Shown here: positions 1 to 8,670 of the stretch, piece after piece
Layout of the letters: the number at the start of each line of letters is the position of its first letter
Position numbering within the stretch: position 1 is the stretch's first letter
Assembly: GCA_037890055.1 (NCBI GenBank)
Contig: JBBKBD010000008.1
DNA from: Mediannikoviicoccus sp037890055
Lineage (GTDB): Bacteria; Bacillota; Clostridia; Tissierellales; Peptoniphilaceae
Strand: one strand, 5' to 3'
Length of the DNA: 64,000 nucleotides
The notes under the pieces: generated by a model
Seen by the model: the letters and a program-made list of their open reading frames with translations, nothing else
The model's database searches: none
What the model was told of the DNA's origin: nothing
Program-made: the position numbers and the translations under genes

Positions 1-927
1 TTCTCATGTTCAGTAGACCAAATGATAATCTCTTCTGGAACAGATTATTTATATCAACTGCTATTTAATCTTGTTAAAAAATCTTCCGTGTTTGGTCTTG
101 AAAACCCAGGATACCAAAGAATTGCAAAGTATATTGGTCAAACAGATTTCAAATATATTCCCATTTCATTGGATGAAGACGGAGTTAATATAGATGAACT
201 GATTGATAAAAAAATAAATCTCGTAACCATAACACCATCACATCAATTCCCCAGTGGTATAATCTACCCAATGAAAAAGCGACTGCAGTTATTGAAATGG
301 GCAGATGAACATGACGGTTTTATTATTGAAGATGACTATGATTCGGAATTTCGATATCGTGGTAAGCCAATCCCAGCACTTAAGTCGGTGGATATTAACG
401 AGAGAGTTATCTATATGGGATCTTTTTCAAAATCATTTTCTCCAGGACTTAGAATATCCTATATGATACTGCCGGAAGAACTGATTGAAGAATACGAAAA
501 AATAAAACATATTTATCCATGTCCCGTTTCAAACTTCACCCAGGAGGCCTTTGCAAAGTGGATGACCAAGGGAGAGTTCTATAAACATTTAAATAAAACT
601 AGAACCCACTACAAACAGAAGATGGAACTGATTATAAAATGTATCGAAAAAAGCGATATGAATTTAAAGGTGTATGGAATGGACTCAGGACTTCATATGA
701 TTTTAGAAATTAATGAAGACGTAGACAGGGATAAACTTAAAATGAATTTGAGTAAAAATAAAATAAAAATAGATATGCTTGACGACTACTACTATAATAA
801 AAAATTGAAAAATCCCACAATGCTACTGGGTTTTTCAGTTATACTAATAGATGAAATTCAAATTGCCATGGAAATACTTTTAAATTCCATAAAAACCGCA
901 ACAAAAAAAGAGGTTGTGTCAGAATGA
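1..927 (+). CDS. MocR/PdxR-type regulator, aminotransferase domain (5' end outside window)
   Basis: The frame is open from base 1, so this is the C-terminal part of a longer protein. What is visible is a fold-type I PLP aminotransferase domain: an early IISSGTDYLYQLL segment, the EDDYDSEFRY block, and the PLP-lysine motif GSFSKSFSPGLRISY, whose lysine is codon 144 of the window. This aminotransferase arrangement with EDDYDSEFRY is typical of MocR/PdxR proteins, which carry a GntR-type winged helix at the N-terminus; that part would lie upstream and is not seen. Such proteins usually regulate genes of PLP synthesis, GABA or taurine use. The first ATG in frame is at 22, but it falls inside the conserved domain and is not a credible start. 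The gene ends at a bidirectional terminator shared with the convergent arsenic operon. Confidence 0.85.
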   Translation, partial: FSCSVDQMIISSGTDYLYQLLFNLVKKSSVFGLENPGYQRIAKYIGQTDFKYIPISLDEDGVNIDELIDKKINLVTITPSHQFPSGIIYPMKKRLQLLKWADEHDGFIIEDDYDSEFRYRGKPIPALKSVDINERVIYMGSFSKSFSPGLRISYMILPEELIEEYEKIKHIYPCPVSNFTQEAFAKWMTKGEFYKHLNKTRTHYKQKMELIIKCIEKSDMNLKVYGMDSGLHMILEINEDVDRDKLKMNLSKNKIKIDMLDDYYYNKKLKNPTMLLGFSVILIDEIQIAMEILLNSIKTATKKEVVSE

Positions 928-953
928 TTGATTTTTCATAACTTAATTTTATC

Positions 954-988
954 AAAAAAACGGCCTACGCATATGCGAGCCGTTTTTT
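954..988. terminator. Bidirectional terminator between MocR gene and acr3
   Basis: A-run plus CGGC (954-964) pairs with GCCG plus T-run (979-988). The loop itself contains a CGCATATGCG palindrome. It has a U-tract in both directions and serves two convergent genes. Confidence 0.85.
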
Positions 989-1031
989 ATTTGTTCTATT
1001 TTGTAACAGAACCTTTTCTAATGTCTTAACT

Positions 1032-2099
1032 TTATTGAGCTCTTTCAAGGCTTGGGAAGGAGCTTTTTGTATTATTAACTATCCTTACTAAGAGTAGCAT
1101 TACGGGAACTTCTGTAAGAACACCTACAGTTGATGCAAGAACAACAGGAGAATCTACACCAAATAGGGCTATGCCTACAGCAACTGAAAGTTCAAAAAAG
1201 TCAGATGCTGCAATTAAAGAAGCTGGCGCTGCTATCTCATGAGGTAGCTTGCTTACTTTACTTACAAAATATGTTAGAGAAAATGAAATCACATTTTGAA
1301 GTATTAGTGGAACTGCTATTAAAACTACATAAAGTGGGTGTTCTACTATCATATCTCCTTGGAAAGTAAATATAATAATGAGGGTAAGAAGAAGTCCTAT
1401 GGTAGTTACTCCGTCAAACTTTTTTATAAAGTTATTTTCCAGGTAATCTTTTCCCTTATTTTTTATTATAAAGTACCTTGATAAAAACCCGCCCACTAAA
1501 GGAATAAGAACAAAAAGCACTAATGACATTATAAGAACATCCATGGGTAGAGTTATTCCCTTTAAACCTAAAAGGAGCTGTACAAGTGGTACAAACAGGA
1601 AGAGTATCAAGATGTCATTTATCGATATCTGTACAAGGGTCTGCGCTGGGTCTCCATTGGTAAGACTGCTCCACACAAAGACCATGGCTGTACATGGGGC
1701 TGTACCTAAGAGTACTGCACCTATAACAAAATCATTGGCAAGATTACCGGGTATTAACTGGCTAAATACATAATGGAAGAAAAGTGTAGCCAGACCAAAC
1801 ATTAAAAATGGTTTGATGGCCCAGCTTGCTATTGTAGAAATAATTATACCTTGGGGATGTTTTCCTACATTTTTTAGTGATTTAAAGTCTATTCTAACCA
1901 TCATAGGGTATATCATAAGCCACATTAAAACTGTTAAGATTATGTTTTGACCCTTAAATTCCAATGACTGTAAGAAAGATTGGACAGATGGCATAAATTT
2001 AGCAATCAAAATACCTGCAGCCATACAGAGTAAAACCCATATACTTAAATATCTTTCAAAAAAACTAATTTTATCCTTTGGTTCTTTCAACAATTTCAC
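1032..2099 (-). CDS. acr3: Arsenite efflux permease, ACR3 family
   Basis: A roughly 355-residue integral membrane protein with about ten hydrophobic segments, the normal ACR3 size. It extrudes arsenite across the cytoplasmic membrane. The diagnostic GTAPCTAMVFVW segment near residue 135 carries the conserved transport cysteine of the ACR3 family; ArsB-type permeases lack it. It is the last gene of arsR-arsD-arsA-acr3, 22 bases after arsA. The frame begins with GTG at 2099, but the Shine-Dalgarno-like GAGGTG overlaps that codon, so initiation at the in-frame TTG at 2090 is also possible. ArsA just upstream would energise it with ATP. Confidence 0.93.
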   Translation of the reverse strand: MKLLKEPKDKISFFERYLSIWVLLCMAAGILIAKFMPSVQSFLQSLEFKGQNIILTVLMWLMIYPMMVRIDFKSLKNVGKHPQGIIISTIASWAIKPFLMFGLATLFFHYVFSQLIPGNLANDFVIGAVLLGTAPCTAMVFVWSSLTNGDPAQTLVQISINDILILFLFVPLVQLLLGLKGITLPMDVLIMSLVLFVLIPLVGGFLSRYFIIKNKGKDYLENNFIKKFDGVTTIGLLLTLIIIFTFQGDMIVEHPLYVVLIAVPLILQNVISFSLTYFVSKVSKLPHEIAAPASLIAASDFFELSVAVGIALFGVDSPVVLASTVGVLTEVPVMLLLVRIVNNTKSSFPSLERAQ

Positions 2100-2121
2100 C
2101 TCTTTCTCTATCTGCCTATTC

Positions 2122-3873
2122 TTATAATAGGTCTTTTAAATTGTCTTCTTTTAAATCCTCTGGAATCCACTCAACAAGGGCTGTGTTAGATTGAGATGTT
2201 TCATCTATTGTCTTGATCCACTCTTTTTCTTGCTCGGCCCTAGCTTTTAAAATCTCGTTTTGGCTGCCGCTTGCAAAGTAACTTGAGTTGATGATCCACC
2301 ATTTATTAAAGATTCCTGCCCTATCTAGGTCTTCCTTAAGTCTTTTTGCTTCATAGTAAGGAGTTGCTTCTGCTAGGGCTATAATTAGAACTTCTGTATA
2401 ATCCTTGTCCTTAAGCCTTGGTAGTAGCTTCTTTGCTGATTCAGGTACATCTCCTTGGTTTCTTGAAATTTCCCTATTATAGCTTTCAGTTGATTCTAAA
2501 AGAAGGATAGTATGACCAGTTGGGGCTGTGTCTATTACTACTATTTCATCTTCTGACTTGTCTACTATTTCAGCAAAAGCACGAAATACTGCAATTTCTT
2601 GGGTACATGGACTTCTTAAATCTTCTTCGATATAGTCAATGTCTTCCTCACTTGCCCCTTCTTCTTTTGCTTTTCCTAGGACTTCCTCCCTATAAGATTC
2701 AAGCTCCTTATCTTCATCTATATAGGAAATACTCAAATTTTCTCTTTCAGTTATTATATATTTTAGATGGTCGGCTGGGTCTGTTGTTGCGAGATGAACC
2801 TTTTTCCCTTTATCATTAAGTCCTAGGGCAATAGCAGCTGCTATAGTTGTTTTTCCTACCCCTCCCTTACCCATTGTAAGGATAACTTTTTTATCGTTCT
2901 TATATAGGTCGTCAACAACATCTTGTAGCCTAGATATCTTGCTAGTATCAATGGTAACTGAAGACTCCAATTTTTCTTCTATATCATCTGAGAAAAATTT
3001 TCTAAGATTTTCAATACTAGATGTATTGTATGATTTAAGTGGAATATAATAAGTTTCAAGCTCTTTTAGCCCTTCTGGCATTGCTTCCACGTCTTTTTTT
3101 TGCATATTGTGCATAGCTGTTGAAAGATCATCATCATAGGAATCTAGCATACCATTTATTATGTGAACTTGGTTGTCTATACCAATTTCGTGGAGTTCAT
3201 TTGAGGTCCTTGTCGCTTCCTTTAGAGCTGTTTCTATAGGTCTAGAAACTAGTATAAGGCTAGTTAGGTCACTGTTAGCTAGGTTTTCAACAGCTTTTTT
3301 ATAAATACCTCTTTCTTCATCTAGCCCTGATAGCTGTCCTAGGCAAGATGCTCCATACTTGTTATTATCTAAAAAGTTTGTCCACGCTGAAGGTAGTTCT
3401 AGCATTCTTAGTGTATGACCTGTTGGAGCAGTATCAAATATTATATGGTCATATTCTTCTGCAAGCTCTTCATCAGCTATAAAGCTTGTGAACTCCTTAA
3501 AAGCTGCCACTTCAGTTGTACATGTTCCAGAAAGCTGCTCTTCCATGGCTTTTATAACCTCATCCGGCAACTTGCCTCTTTGGGGCCCAACTACGCTTTC
3601 CTTATAGTCTTCTAGGGCTTTCTCTGGTTCAAAGTTAGCTAATTTTAAATTCTTTACCTTATCTATATCTCTTATTTTATTGTCTAAATCTGTATCAAAA
3701 ATATCTTGTAAGTTTGAGGCCGGGTCTGTACTTACAAGGATAACTTTTTTACCTTGGTCTGCTAGGTTTGTAGCAAGACTTGAAGCTATAGAAGTTTTAC
3801 CTACGCCACCCTTGCCTGTAAAGAAAAGATACTTATTTAGCTTAATATTTTCTGGGTTGAATCTTGTATACAC
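2122..3873 (-). CDS. arsA: Arsenical pump-driving ATPase ArsA
   Basis: A full-length 583-residue ArsA with two homologous ATPase halves. Each half has a deviant Walker A P-loop (GKGGVGKTS near residue 20 and GKGGVGKTT near residue 335) and a DTAPTGHT signature. The metalloid-site cysteines are visible: one in SGTCTTEVA, one in ASCLGQL and one in SPCTQEIA, matching the three As(III)/Sb(III)-binding cysteines of the family. It sits on the inner face of the membrane and drives the efflux permease. The start is a GTG, chosen because GGAGG lies 5 bases upstream; the nearby ATG is out of frame. It follows arsD by 18 bases. Confidence 0.95.
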   Translation of the reverse strand: MYTRFNPENIKLNKYLFFTGKGGVGKTSIASSLATNLADQGKKVILVSTDPASNLQDIFDTDLDNKIRDIDKVKNLKLANFEPEKALEDYKESVVGPQRGKLPDEVIKAMEEQLSGTCTTEVAAFKEFTSFIADEELAEEYDHIIFDTAPTGHTLRMLELPSAWTNFLDNNKYGASCLGQLSGLDEERGIYKKAVENLANSDLTSLILVSRPIETALKEATRTSNELHEIGIDNQVHIINGMLDSYDDDLSTAMHNMQKKDVEAMPEGLKELETYYIPLKSYNTSSIENLRKFFSDDIEEKLESSVTIDTSKISRLQDVVDDLYKNDKKVILTMGKGGVGKTTIAAAIALGLNDKGKKVHLATTDPADHLKYIITERENLSISYIDEDKELESYREEVLGKAKEEGASEEDIDYIEEDLRSPCTQEIAVFRAFAEIVDKSEDEIVVIDTAPTGHTILLLESTESYNREISRNQGDVPESAKKLLPRLKDKDYTEVLIIALAEATPYYEAKRLKEDLDRAGIFNKWWIINSSYFASGSQNEILKARAEQEKEWIKTIDETSQSNTALVEWIPEDLKEDNLKDLL

Positions 3874-3891
3874 ATTAACCTCCTATCTTAT

Positions 3892-4257
3892 CTATTTGTT
3901 TTCTTTATTCTTTTTCATTCTTCGAATTTCTAAACCAGACATTATATATTCTTTGGGTATATCTAAAAATTCAACAAATTCATCATTTGTAGGGTATTCT
4001 CTTGTTTTGACTACTTCATCGTCAACCATTGTTATAGGAAGTACATCTACCCCTTCTTCATTTAACAGCTTGCTTATTTTATCATTTTCAGCGTAAAGCT
4101 GTGGTTCGTCATTTAGGTTATGTCTTATTACTTCTATATTCTTTTTGCTTAACCTACTAATCGCTGTGGATACCCTTAATAAGTTCTTGTCTATTGATGG
4201 TCCACATAAACCTGTTGGGCAGCACATTGCTGGGTCATAAATTACCATTTGTTTCAT
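3892..4257 (-). CDS. arsD: Arsenic metallochaperone / co-repressor ArsD
   Basis: 121 residues. The N-terminus contains Cys12, Cys13 and Cys18 (in MCCPTGLCGPS), the three thiols that bind As(III) in ArsD and hand it to ArsA. The C-terminal vicinal cysteine pairs of the E. coli plasmid protein are absent, as in many chromosomal ArsD proteins. The gene lies between arsR and arsA with short gaps, so all are co-transcribed. The start is supported by AAGGAG upstream. Confidence 0.93.
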   Translation of the reverse strand: MKQMVIYDPAMCCPTGLCGPSIDKNLLRVSTAISRLSKKNIEVIRHNLNDEPQLYAENDKISKLLNEEGVDVLPITMVDDEVVKTREYPTNDEFVEFLDIPKEYIMSGLEIRRMKKNKENK

Positions 4258-4276
4258 TCTAACACTCCTTTAGCAT

Positions 4277-4591
4277 TTACTTTTCCTTACATTTTTTACA
4301 AATACAGTCTTCTTTATCTTCAGTAATATAATCAAGGAAGTCTTTAACATCTCCTATTCTTTCAAGGTTTAGAGTATATCTCATCCAAGCCCCATCCCTT
4401 CTTCCGTTAACAAGGCCTGAGTCCGTTAAGTTTTTCATGTGATAGCTTAGGGTTGATTGAGAAATACTCAAACCATCCAAAATATCACAGGCACAAATCT
4501 CGCCACATGAGAGCATATCAATTATTTTTAGCCTGGTTTCATCAGACAAAACCTTGAATATAGGCGTGAACTCTGCGTATGATCTTTTCAT
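4277..4591 (-). CDS. arsR: Arsenic-responsive repressor ArsR
   Basis: A 104-residue ArsR/SmtB winged-helix repressor. The recognition region SISQSTLSYHMKNL is clear. Cys33 and Cys35 in GEICACDIL sit at the start of the DNA-binding helix and match the As(III)-sensing ELCVCDL site of type I ArsR; Cys29 is nearby. Three further cysteines end the protein (DCICKKCKEK). First gene of the operon, with a strong GGGGG Shine-Dalgarno. It should repress the promoter at 4661-4689 until arsenite binds. Confidence 0.94.
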   Translation of the reverse strand: MKRSYAEFTPIFKVLSDETRLKIIDMLSCGEICACDILDGLSISQSTLSYHMKNLTDSGLVNGRRDGAWMRYTLNLERIGDVKDFLDYITEDKEDCICKKCKEK

Positions 4592-4614
4592 AAGTCCCCC
4601 TTTCTTTATTTAAT

Positions 4615-4641
4615 ATATCGATACTCTTCAATGATATCGAT
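4615..4641 (-). promoter_or_regulatory. Downstream ArsR operator candidate
   Basis: ATATCGATACTCTTCAATGA here repeats, with three differences in 20 bases, the sequence at 4673-4692 that overlaps the ars promoter. A second ATATCGAT closes it at 4634-4641. Position just downstream of the predicted start point suits a roadblock repressor site. Confidence 0.55.
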
Positions 4642-4660
4642 GAATTTCGATTTCATATTC

Positions 4661-4692
4661 ATTGTACACCTCATATCGATACTTGTCAATGT
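4661..4692 (-). promoter_or_regulatory. ars operon promoter with overlapping operator
   Basis: On the minus strand, -35 TTGACA (4684-4689), a 17-base spacer and -10 TACAAT (4661-4666). The spacer contains the ATATCGATACT half of the repeated operator (4673-4692), so ArsR bound here would cover the -35 box. Confidence 0.8.
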
Positions 4693-4715
4693 TTTTATGT
4701 TATTTATTTTCCAAT

Positions 4716-4774
4716 AAAAAAATGTATCAACCCTTGCCCTTATATCAGGATTTAGGTTGATACACAGTTTTTTT
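4716..4774. terminator. Terminator downstream of metQ, active in both directions
   Basis: TGTATCAACC (4723-4732) pairs exactly with GGTTGATACA (4755-4764) around a 22-base loop. It is flanked by A7 at 4716-4722 and T7 at 4768-4774. It ends metNIQ and shields the ars promoter from the other side. Confidence 0.75.
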
Positions 4775-4820
4775 CTTTATCATCTTACTTATTTTTTAAT
4801 TCATTGAGGAGAATGAATTT

Positions 4821-5675
4821 TTATTTTGGATCAAATGCTGGAACTACTGCTCCTTTATACTTTTCATTTATAAAGTCAGCACATTCTTTTGAAGTTAATA
4901 CCTTTACAAGTTTCTTAATCTTTTCGGAGTTTTCATCACCTTTTCTTACAACTATAATGTTTACGAAAGGTGAGTCGTTTCCTTCAATTGCAAGTGAATC
5001 TTTTACTGGATTAAGCCCTACTTGTAGTGCGTAGTTTGAGTTTATAACTCCAAGGTCAACGTCTTGGTATGTGTTTGCAATGTTTGCAGCTTCTACAACT
5101 GTGAACTTTAAGTTCTTTGGATTTTCTACAATATCTTTTTCAGTTGCTTTAATGTCGTTGCTGTCTTTTAATTTAATAAGACCTTGTTTTTCTAAAAGTT
5201 GTAATGCTCTTGCACCATTTGATACGTCATCTGGAATGATTACTTCTGCTCCATCTGGTACTTGATCTAAAGATGTATATTTAGTTGAATATATTCCCAT
5301 TGGCTCTGTATGAATATCTCCAGCTGACACAAAGTCATATCCTAACTCATCTATTTGTTGTTGTAAATATTGTTTGTGTTGGTAGAAGTTTGCGTCAATT
5401 GTCTTTTCTTCAAGAGCTGTATTTGGCATAACATAGTCATCAAATGGAACAACTTCCACTGTTATTCCTTCTTTTTCAAAGTCATCTTTTAATGCTTCAA
5501 GAATCTCTGCATGTGGTACAGCTGTTGCACCAACTTTTACTACTTCATGTTCTCCTGCAGCTGCTCCTGTATCTGCAGCCGCTCCTGTTGATGCTTTGTT
5601 TGCATCTCCATTTTTACATCCTGTGAAAGCAACTAGTGAAAGCACTATTGCTCCTAATAAAATTTTCTTTTTCAT
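4821..5675 (-). CDS. metQ: D-/L-methionine-binding lipoprotein MetQ
   Basis: A 284-residue NlpA/MetQ-family lipoprotein. A signal peptide ends at a lipobox (FTGC, Cys20), followed by an alanine/glycine-rich tether and the MetQ core starting VKVGATAVPHAEILE. The FDDYVMPNTALEEKTIDANFYQHKQYL segment is characteristic of the family. It captures methionine outside the cell for MetNI. Third gene of metN-metI-metQ, 11 bases after metI; good AAAGGAG site. Close MetQ relatives can bind other small amino acids, so methionine is inferred from family and context. Confidence 0.92.
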   Translation of the reverse strand: MKKKILLGAIVLSLVAFTGCKNGDANKASTGAAADTGAAAGEHEVVKVGATAVPHAEILEALKDDFEKEGITVEVVPFDDYVMPNTALEEKTIDANFYQHKQYLQQQIDELGYDFVSAGDIHTEPMGIYSTKYTSLDQVPDGAEVIIPDDVSNGARALQLLEKQGLIKLKDSNDIKATEKDIVENPKNLKFTVVEAANIANTYQDVDLGVINSNYALQVGLNPVKDSLAIEGNDSPFVNIIVVRKGDENSEKIKKLVKVLTSKECADFINEKYKGAVVPAFDPK

Positions 5676-5686
5676 ATTTCTCTCCT

Positions 5687-6343
5687 TTATTTTTTGTCTA
5701 TTTTTTTACTGATAAAACTACCTAAAAGCTGTACTATTTGAACAATAATTATAATTACAAATACTGCTACTAAAAGTACGTTATACATTCTTCTTTGATA
5801 GCCATATCTATATGCAAGTTGTCCCAGGCCTCCTCCACCTAGAATTCCAACCATTGCTGAATAACCAACTATATTTATAATAGTCATTGTAATTCCGGAA
5901 ATTACCAAAGGCATTGATTCCGGTATAATTACCTTCTTCACAATCTGTCCATTTGTTGAGCCCATTGCTTCTGCCGCTTCTATTAACCCCTTGTCTATGG
6001 AGATAAAGTAGCCCTCCATTAGTCTTGCCACAAATGGTATTGTAGCTATTGATAGGGATAGTATTGAAGCTTGAGTTCCTGTTGATCTACCAAGTAATAG
6101 CCTTGCAAGTGGTATTACAAGAAGTATTAGTATTACAAATGGAATAGATCTAAAAATATTTATAATTGCATCGAGCACTTTGTATAGCTTTGGCATCTCT
6201 TTTATTCCGCCAGGTCTACTTATCATAAGTAGTATTCCCAGTGGTAGTCCTATGGCAATAGATATAAGTGCCGTTGCAAAAACCATGTACAATGTAGTGA
6301 AGGTTTCTGGTATAACTAATTCCAATATCTCTTTATAACTCAT
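5687..6343 (-). CDS. metI: Methionine ABC transporter permease MetI
   Basis: 218 residues with five hydrophobic segments, the standard MetI size. The EAA loop that docks on the ATPase reads EAAEAMGSTNGQIVKK near residue 120. It forms a homodimeric channel with two MetN subunits. Start and metN stop overlap as TAATG, so the two are translationally coupled; the Shine-Dalgarno (GGAGGTG) lies inside the end of metN. Confidence 0.94.
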   Translation of the reverse strand: MSYKEILELVIPETFTTLYMVFATALISIAIGLPLGILLMISRPGGIKEMPKLYKVLDAIINIFRSIPFVILILLVIPLARLLLGRSTGTQASILSLSIATIPFVARLMEGYFISIDKGLIEAAEAMGSTNGQIVKKVIIPESMPLVISGITMTIINIVGYSAMVGILGGGGLGQLAYRYGYQRRMYNVLLVAVFVIIIIVQIVQLLGSFISKKIDKK

Positions 6344-7347
6344 TACAACACCTCCACTTTCACATTGTTTTCTTCAAGGTAGTCAAGTACCTTTCCAACT
6401 TCTTCGTTGTCACCGAGAACTTCTATAATCATGTACCCCAAGGAGTCCCCGATAACTGAATTTATCTTTCCTTGAATCAAGTTTATTGGTATATCAAAAC
6501 TCTTTATCAAGTTTGAAAGCACCGGCTTTTTAGAATTTTCTTCGTCATAGGACAGTCTTAAAAGTCTGCCATTAGTATCAAGTTTTTTCCATGCCAGTGA
6601 CTCGTCTGGTTCAATCAAGTTTTCTATAAAGGATAATGTCCTCTTATTTTTCGGATTTGCGAAAAGACCCTTTACAGTATTCTCTTCAATTATCTTTCCA
6701 TTTTCCATTACTGCAATCCTATCGCAAACATCTTTCGCCACTTCCATTTGATGTGTAATCATTATTATGGTTGTGTTTAGTTCTTTAACAATTTTTCTAA
6801 ATAGTTCAAGAATTTGTTTTGTGTTTGCCGGGTCCAGGGCCGATGTGCCTTCGTCACTAAGTAGTACTTTTGGTCTTGTGGCAATTGCCCTCGCTATAGC
6901 AACCCTCTGCTTTTGCCCACCGGATATCTCTGAAGGGTAGGAGTTTTTCTTTTCTGTTAAATCCACAAACTCTAAAAGTTCATTTACCCTATTTTCTATT
7001 TCAGACTTCGGTATGTTCGCTATCTCTAGTGGATAGGCTACATTTTCAAAAACCGTCTTTTGATTAAAAAGGTTAAAAGACTGAAATATCATTGATATAT
7101 CTTTACGCTCTTTTAATAGCTCCGCCTTTGTCATTGCTGTTATGTCTTTGTCATCTATAAAGATGGTTCCCGACGTTGGTTCTTCAAGTCTGTTTAAGCA
7201 TCTTACAAGAGTAGACTTCCCTGCACCACTTAAACCTATAATTCCATAAATTTCTCCTCCTGATACTTTAAATGAAACATCATCTACTGCTCTAAACTTT
7301 TTATCATCTAGAGCAAATTCTTTAATAAGATTTTTTACTTCTATCAT
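6343..7347 (-). CDS. metN: Methionine ABC transporter ATP-binding protein MetN
   Basis: 334 residues: an ABC domain followed by a C-terminal NIL/ACT-like domain (about residue 255 to the end) that senses intracellular methionine and trans-inhibits transport in characterised MetN proteins. Walker A GLSGAGKST, ABC signature ISGGQKQRVAIARAI and Walker B with DEGTSALDP are present. First gene of the operon, AAGGAGG 4-5 bases before the ATG. The leader is only about 30 bases, too short for a SAM riboswitch or T-box, so control is by another route. Confidence 0.95.
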   Translation of the reverse strand: MIEVKNLIKEFALDDKKFRAVDDVSFKVSGGEIYGIIGLSGAGKSTLVRCLNRLEEPTSGTIFIDDKDITAMTKAELLKERKDISMIFQSFNLFNQKTVFENVAYPLEIANIPKSEIENRVNELLEFVDLTEKKNSYPSEISGGQKQRVAIARAIATRPKVLLSDEGTSALDPANTKQILELFRKIVKELNTTIIMITHQMEVAKDVCDRIAVMENGKIIEENTVKGLFANPKNKRTLSFIENLIEPDESLAWKKLDTNGRLLRLSYDEENSKKPVLSNLIKSFDIPINLIQGKINSVIGDSLGYMIIEVLGDNEEVGKVLDYLEENNVKVEVL

Positions 7348-7384
7348 TTAGTCCTCCTTAAAGGTCTAGGAAATTAATGATTTG

Positions 7385-7413
7385 AGTATAGAAAAAAACA
7401 CAGGTCTTGTCAA
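7385..7413 (-). promoter_or_regulatory. metNIQ promoter embedded in the upstream terminator
   Basis: Minus strand: -35 TTGACA (7408-7413), 17-base spacer, -10 TATACT (7385-7390). The -35 lies in the loop of the sirtuin terminator hairpin and its U-tract forms part of the spacer. Confidence 0.8.
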
Positions 7414-7438
7414 ACAAAAACCCGTGTTTTGGCTATAC
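7386..7438 (-). terminator. Terminator of the sirtuin gene
   Basis: Minus-strand stem AAAACACGGG (7421-7430) with CCTGTGTTTT (7395-7404), one G-U pair, then a T-run (7392-7398). Outer CTATAC/GTATAG arms (7433-7438, 7386-7391) extend the inverted repeat. Confidence 0.8.
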
Positions 7439-7451
7439 CTATTATTTATAG

Positions 7452-8189
7452 CTAGATATTAGCAAGCTGTGACATAGTGTTTCCAATGTCTTCGTAAAAC
7501 ACAAAGTCAGCTCTGCTGTCGTAGTTCGTTTTCGTTTTATTGATTAAAACCAAAGTGTCTCCTCTGAAATAATCTATAAAACCTGCTGCAGGATAAACCA
7601 TTAATGATGATCCACCTACAATTAAAATTTCTGCGTTTTCAATTAAATTTATGGCGTTATTTATATTTTCCAAGTCCAGTGGCTCACCATATAAAACCAC
7701 ATCCGGTCTTAAAACTCCACCGCAGTTTGGACACTTAATTGAAAAATCTCTCTTCTTCATGTCCTCAAAGTTTAAATACTTTCCACAATTGGTACAATAG
7801 TAGTCCCTGAGATTGCCATGAATTTCAATTACATTTTTACTTCCAGCAAGCTGATGAAGTGAGTCAATATTTTGTGTTACAATGCCCCTAAGCTTACCCA
7901 TATCTTCAAGCTTTTTAAGCGCCAAGTGACATTTGTTTGGCTTTGCCTCTTCATAGATCAAATTATTTCTCACATAGTCCATAAATTCCCTTGGGTGTTC
8001 TTGAAAGAACTCGTGGCTAAGCATATACTCAGGACTATATCCCTTATTGTTCTTTTCATTATATAGTCCAGTGGCAGAACGAAAGTCTGGAATTCCCGAT
8101 GCCGTAGATACTCCAGCGCCACCAAAAAAAACGATGTTGTTATACTTTTTAATTCTCTCTTTTAATTCATTAATATTATTTGAAGTCAT
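7452..8189 (-). CDS. NAD-dependent protein deacylase, Sir2 family
   Basis: A 245-residue sirtuin. The NAD-binding start is FFGGAGVSTASGIPDFRS; TQNIDSLHQLAG and the catalytic-histidine HGNLRD follow; the usual GTSL appears as GGSSL. Four cysteines in two CxxC pairs (CTNC near 132, CPNC near 152) form the structural zinc site. It removes acyl groups from lysines using NAD+, giving nicotinamide and O-acyl-ADP-ribose; whether it prefers acetyl or succinyl groups cannot be settled here. It follows the Nudix gene by 9 bases on the same strand, so the two are probably co-transcribed. AGGAGG precedes the ATG. Confidence 0.93.
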   Translation of the reverse strand: MTSNNINELKERIKKYNNIVFFGGAGVSTASGIPDFRSATGLYNEKNNKGYSPEYMLSHEFFQEHPREFMDYVRNNLIYEEAKPNKCHLALKKLEDMGKLRGIVTQNIDSLHQLAGSKNVIEIHGNLRDYYCTNCGKYLNFEDMKKRDFSIKCPNCGGVLRPDVVLYGEPLDLENINNAINLIENAEILIVGGSSLMVYPAAGFIDYFRGDTLVLINKTKTNYDSRADFVFYEDIGNTMSQLANI

Positions 8190-8198
8190 AAATACCTC

Positions 8199-8657
8199 CT
8201 AATAGTACTTTACTTCTTCCAATTCCTTTCCATTAAAATAAAAAACTATCTCTTCGCACTTGCCCATGTATAGCTCAAGCATCTCATCCATGGAAGCAGA
8301 CTTGTTTTCCATTTCAATAAATTCCTGTAAATCCATCCAAAATAGTTTCCCTTCGGGAGAATCTTCTATGAGCTCTCCATCAAAGCACTCGGTGTAGTAA
8401 AGGTGGGACAAAAGCCTTTGGTCTATACTCTTGTCATACCACTGAACGATTCCCTTGAGCTTGATGTCACTAATGTTAAGGTTAGTCTCTTCCTTAATTT
8501 CTCTAATTACCGAGTCATGAATTGACTCCACCGGCTCCACATGGCCACCGGGAAAGGTTAGCCCCTCCCAGCCTTCTTTAATAGGTTTGTCTAAAACCAA
8601 AACCTCTCTTGTCTTTGCATTGTAAATCATACACATATTAAGTATTACTATTTCCAT
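8199..8657 (-). CDS. Nudix hydrolase
   Basis: A 152-residue MutT-like protein. The Nudix box GX5EX7REUXEEXGU is present from about residue 37 (GGHVEPVESIHDS then REIKEETN), with the metal-binding REIKEE core intact. Family members hydrolyse nucleoside diphosphates linked to another moiety; the FPGGHVEP context resembles 8-oxo-dGTP diphosphatases, but the substrate is not determined. It lies directly upstream of the sirtuin gene. The ribosome site is weak (TTGGTG). Confidence 0.88.
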   Translation of the reverse strand: MEIVILNMCMIYNAKTREVLVLDKPIKEGWEGLTFPGGHVEPVESIHDSVIREIKEETNLNISDIKLKGIVQWYDKSIDQRLLSHLYYTECFDGELIEDSPEGKLFWMDLQEFIEMENKSASMDEMLELYMGKCEEIVFYFNGKELEEVKYY

Positions 8658-8670
8658 AATTCACCAACTC

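Noticed and set aside
2122..3873. ArsA as two tandem or fused separate genes
   Set aside because: Both halves are in one frame with a normal linker; two-domain ArsA is the standard bacterial form.
3680..4096. 138-residue open frame on the plus strand opposite arsA/arsD
   Set aside because: It is antisense to two well-supported genes, has no ribosome site and reads as the low-complexity shadow of their codon pattern.
7348..7384. SAM riboswitch or T-box before metN
   Set aside because: The transcript starts near 7378 by the promoter found, leaving about 30 bases of leader.
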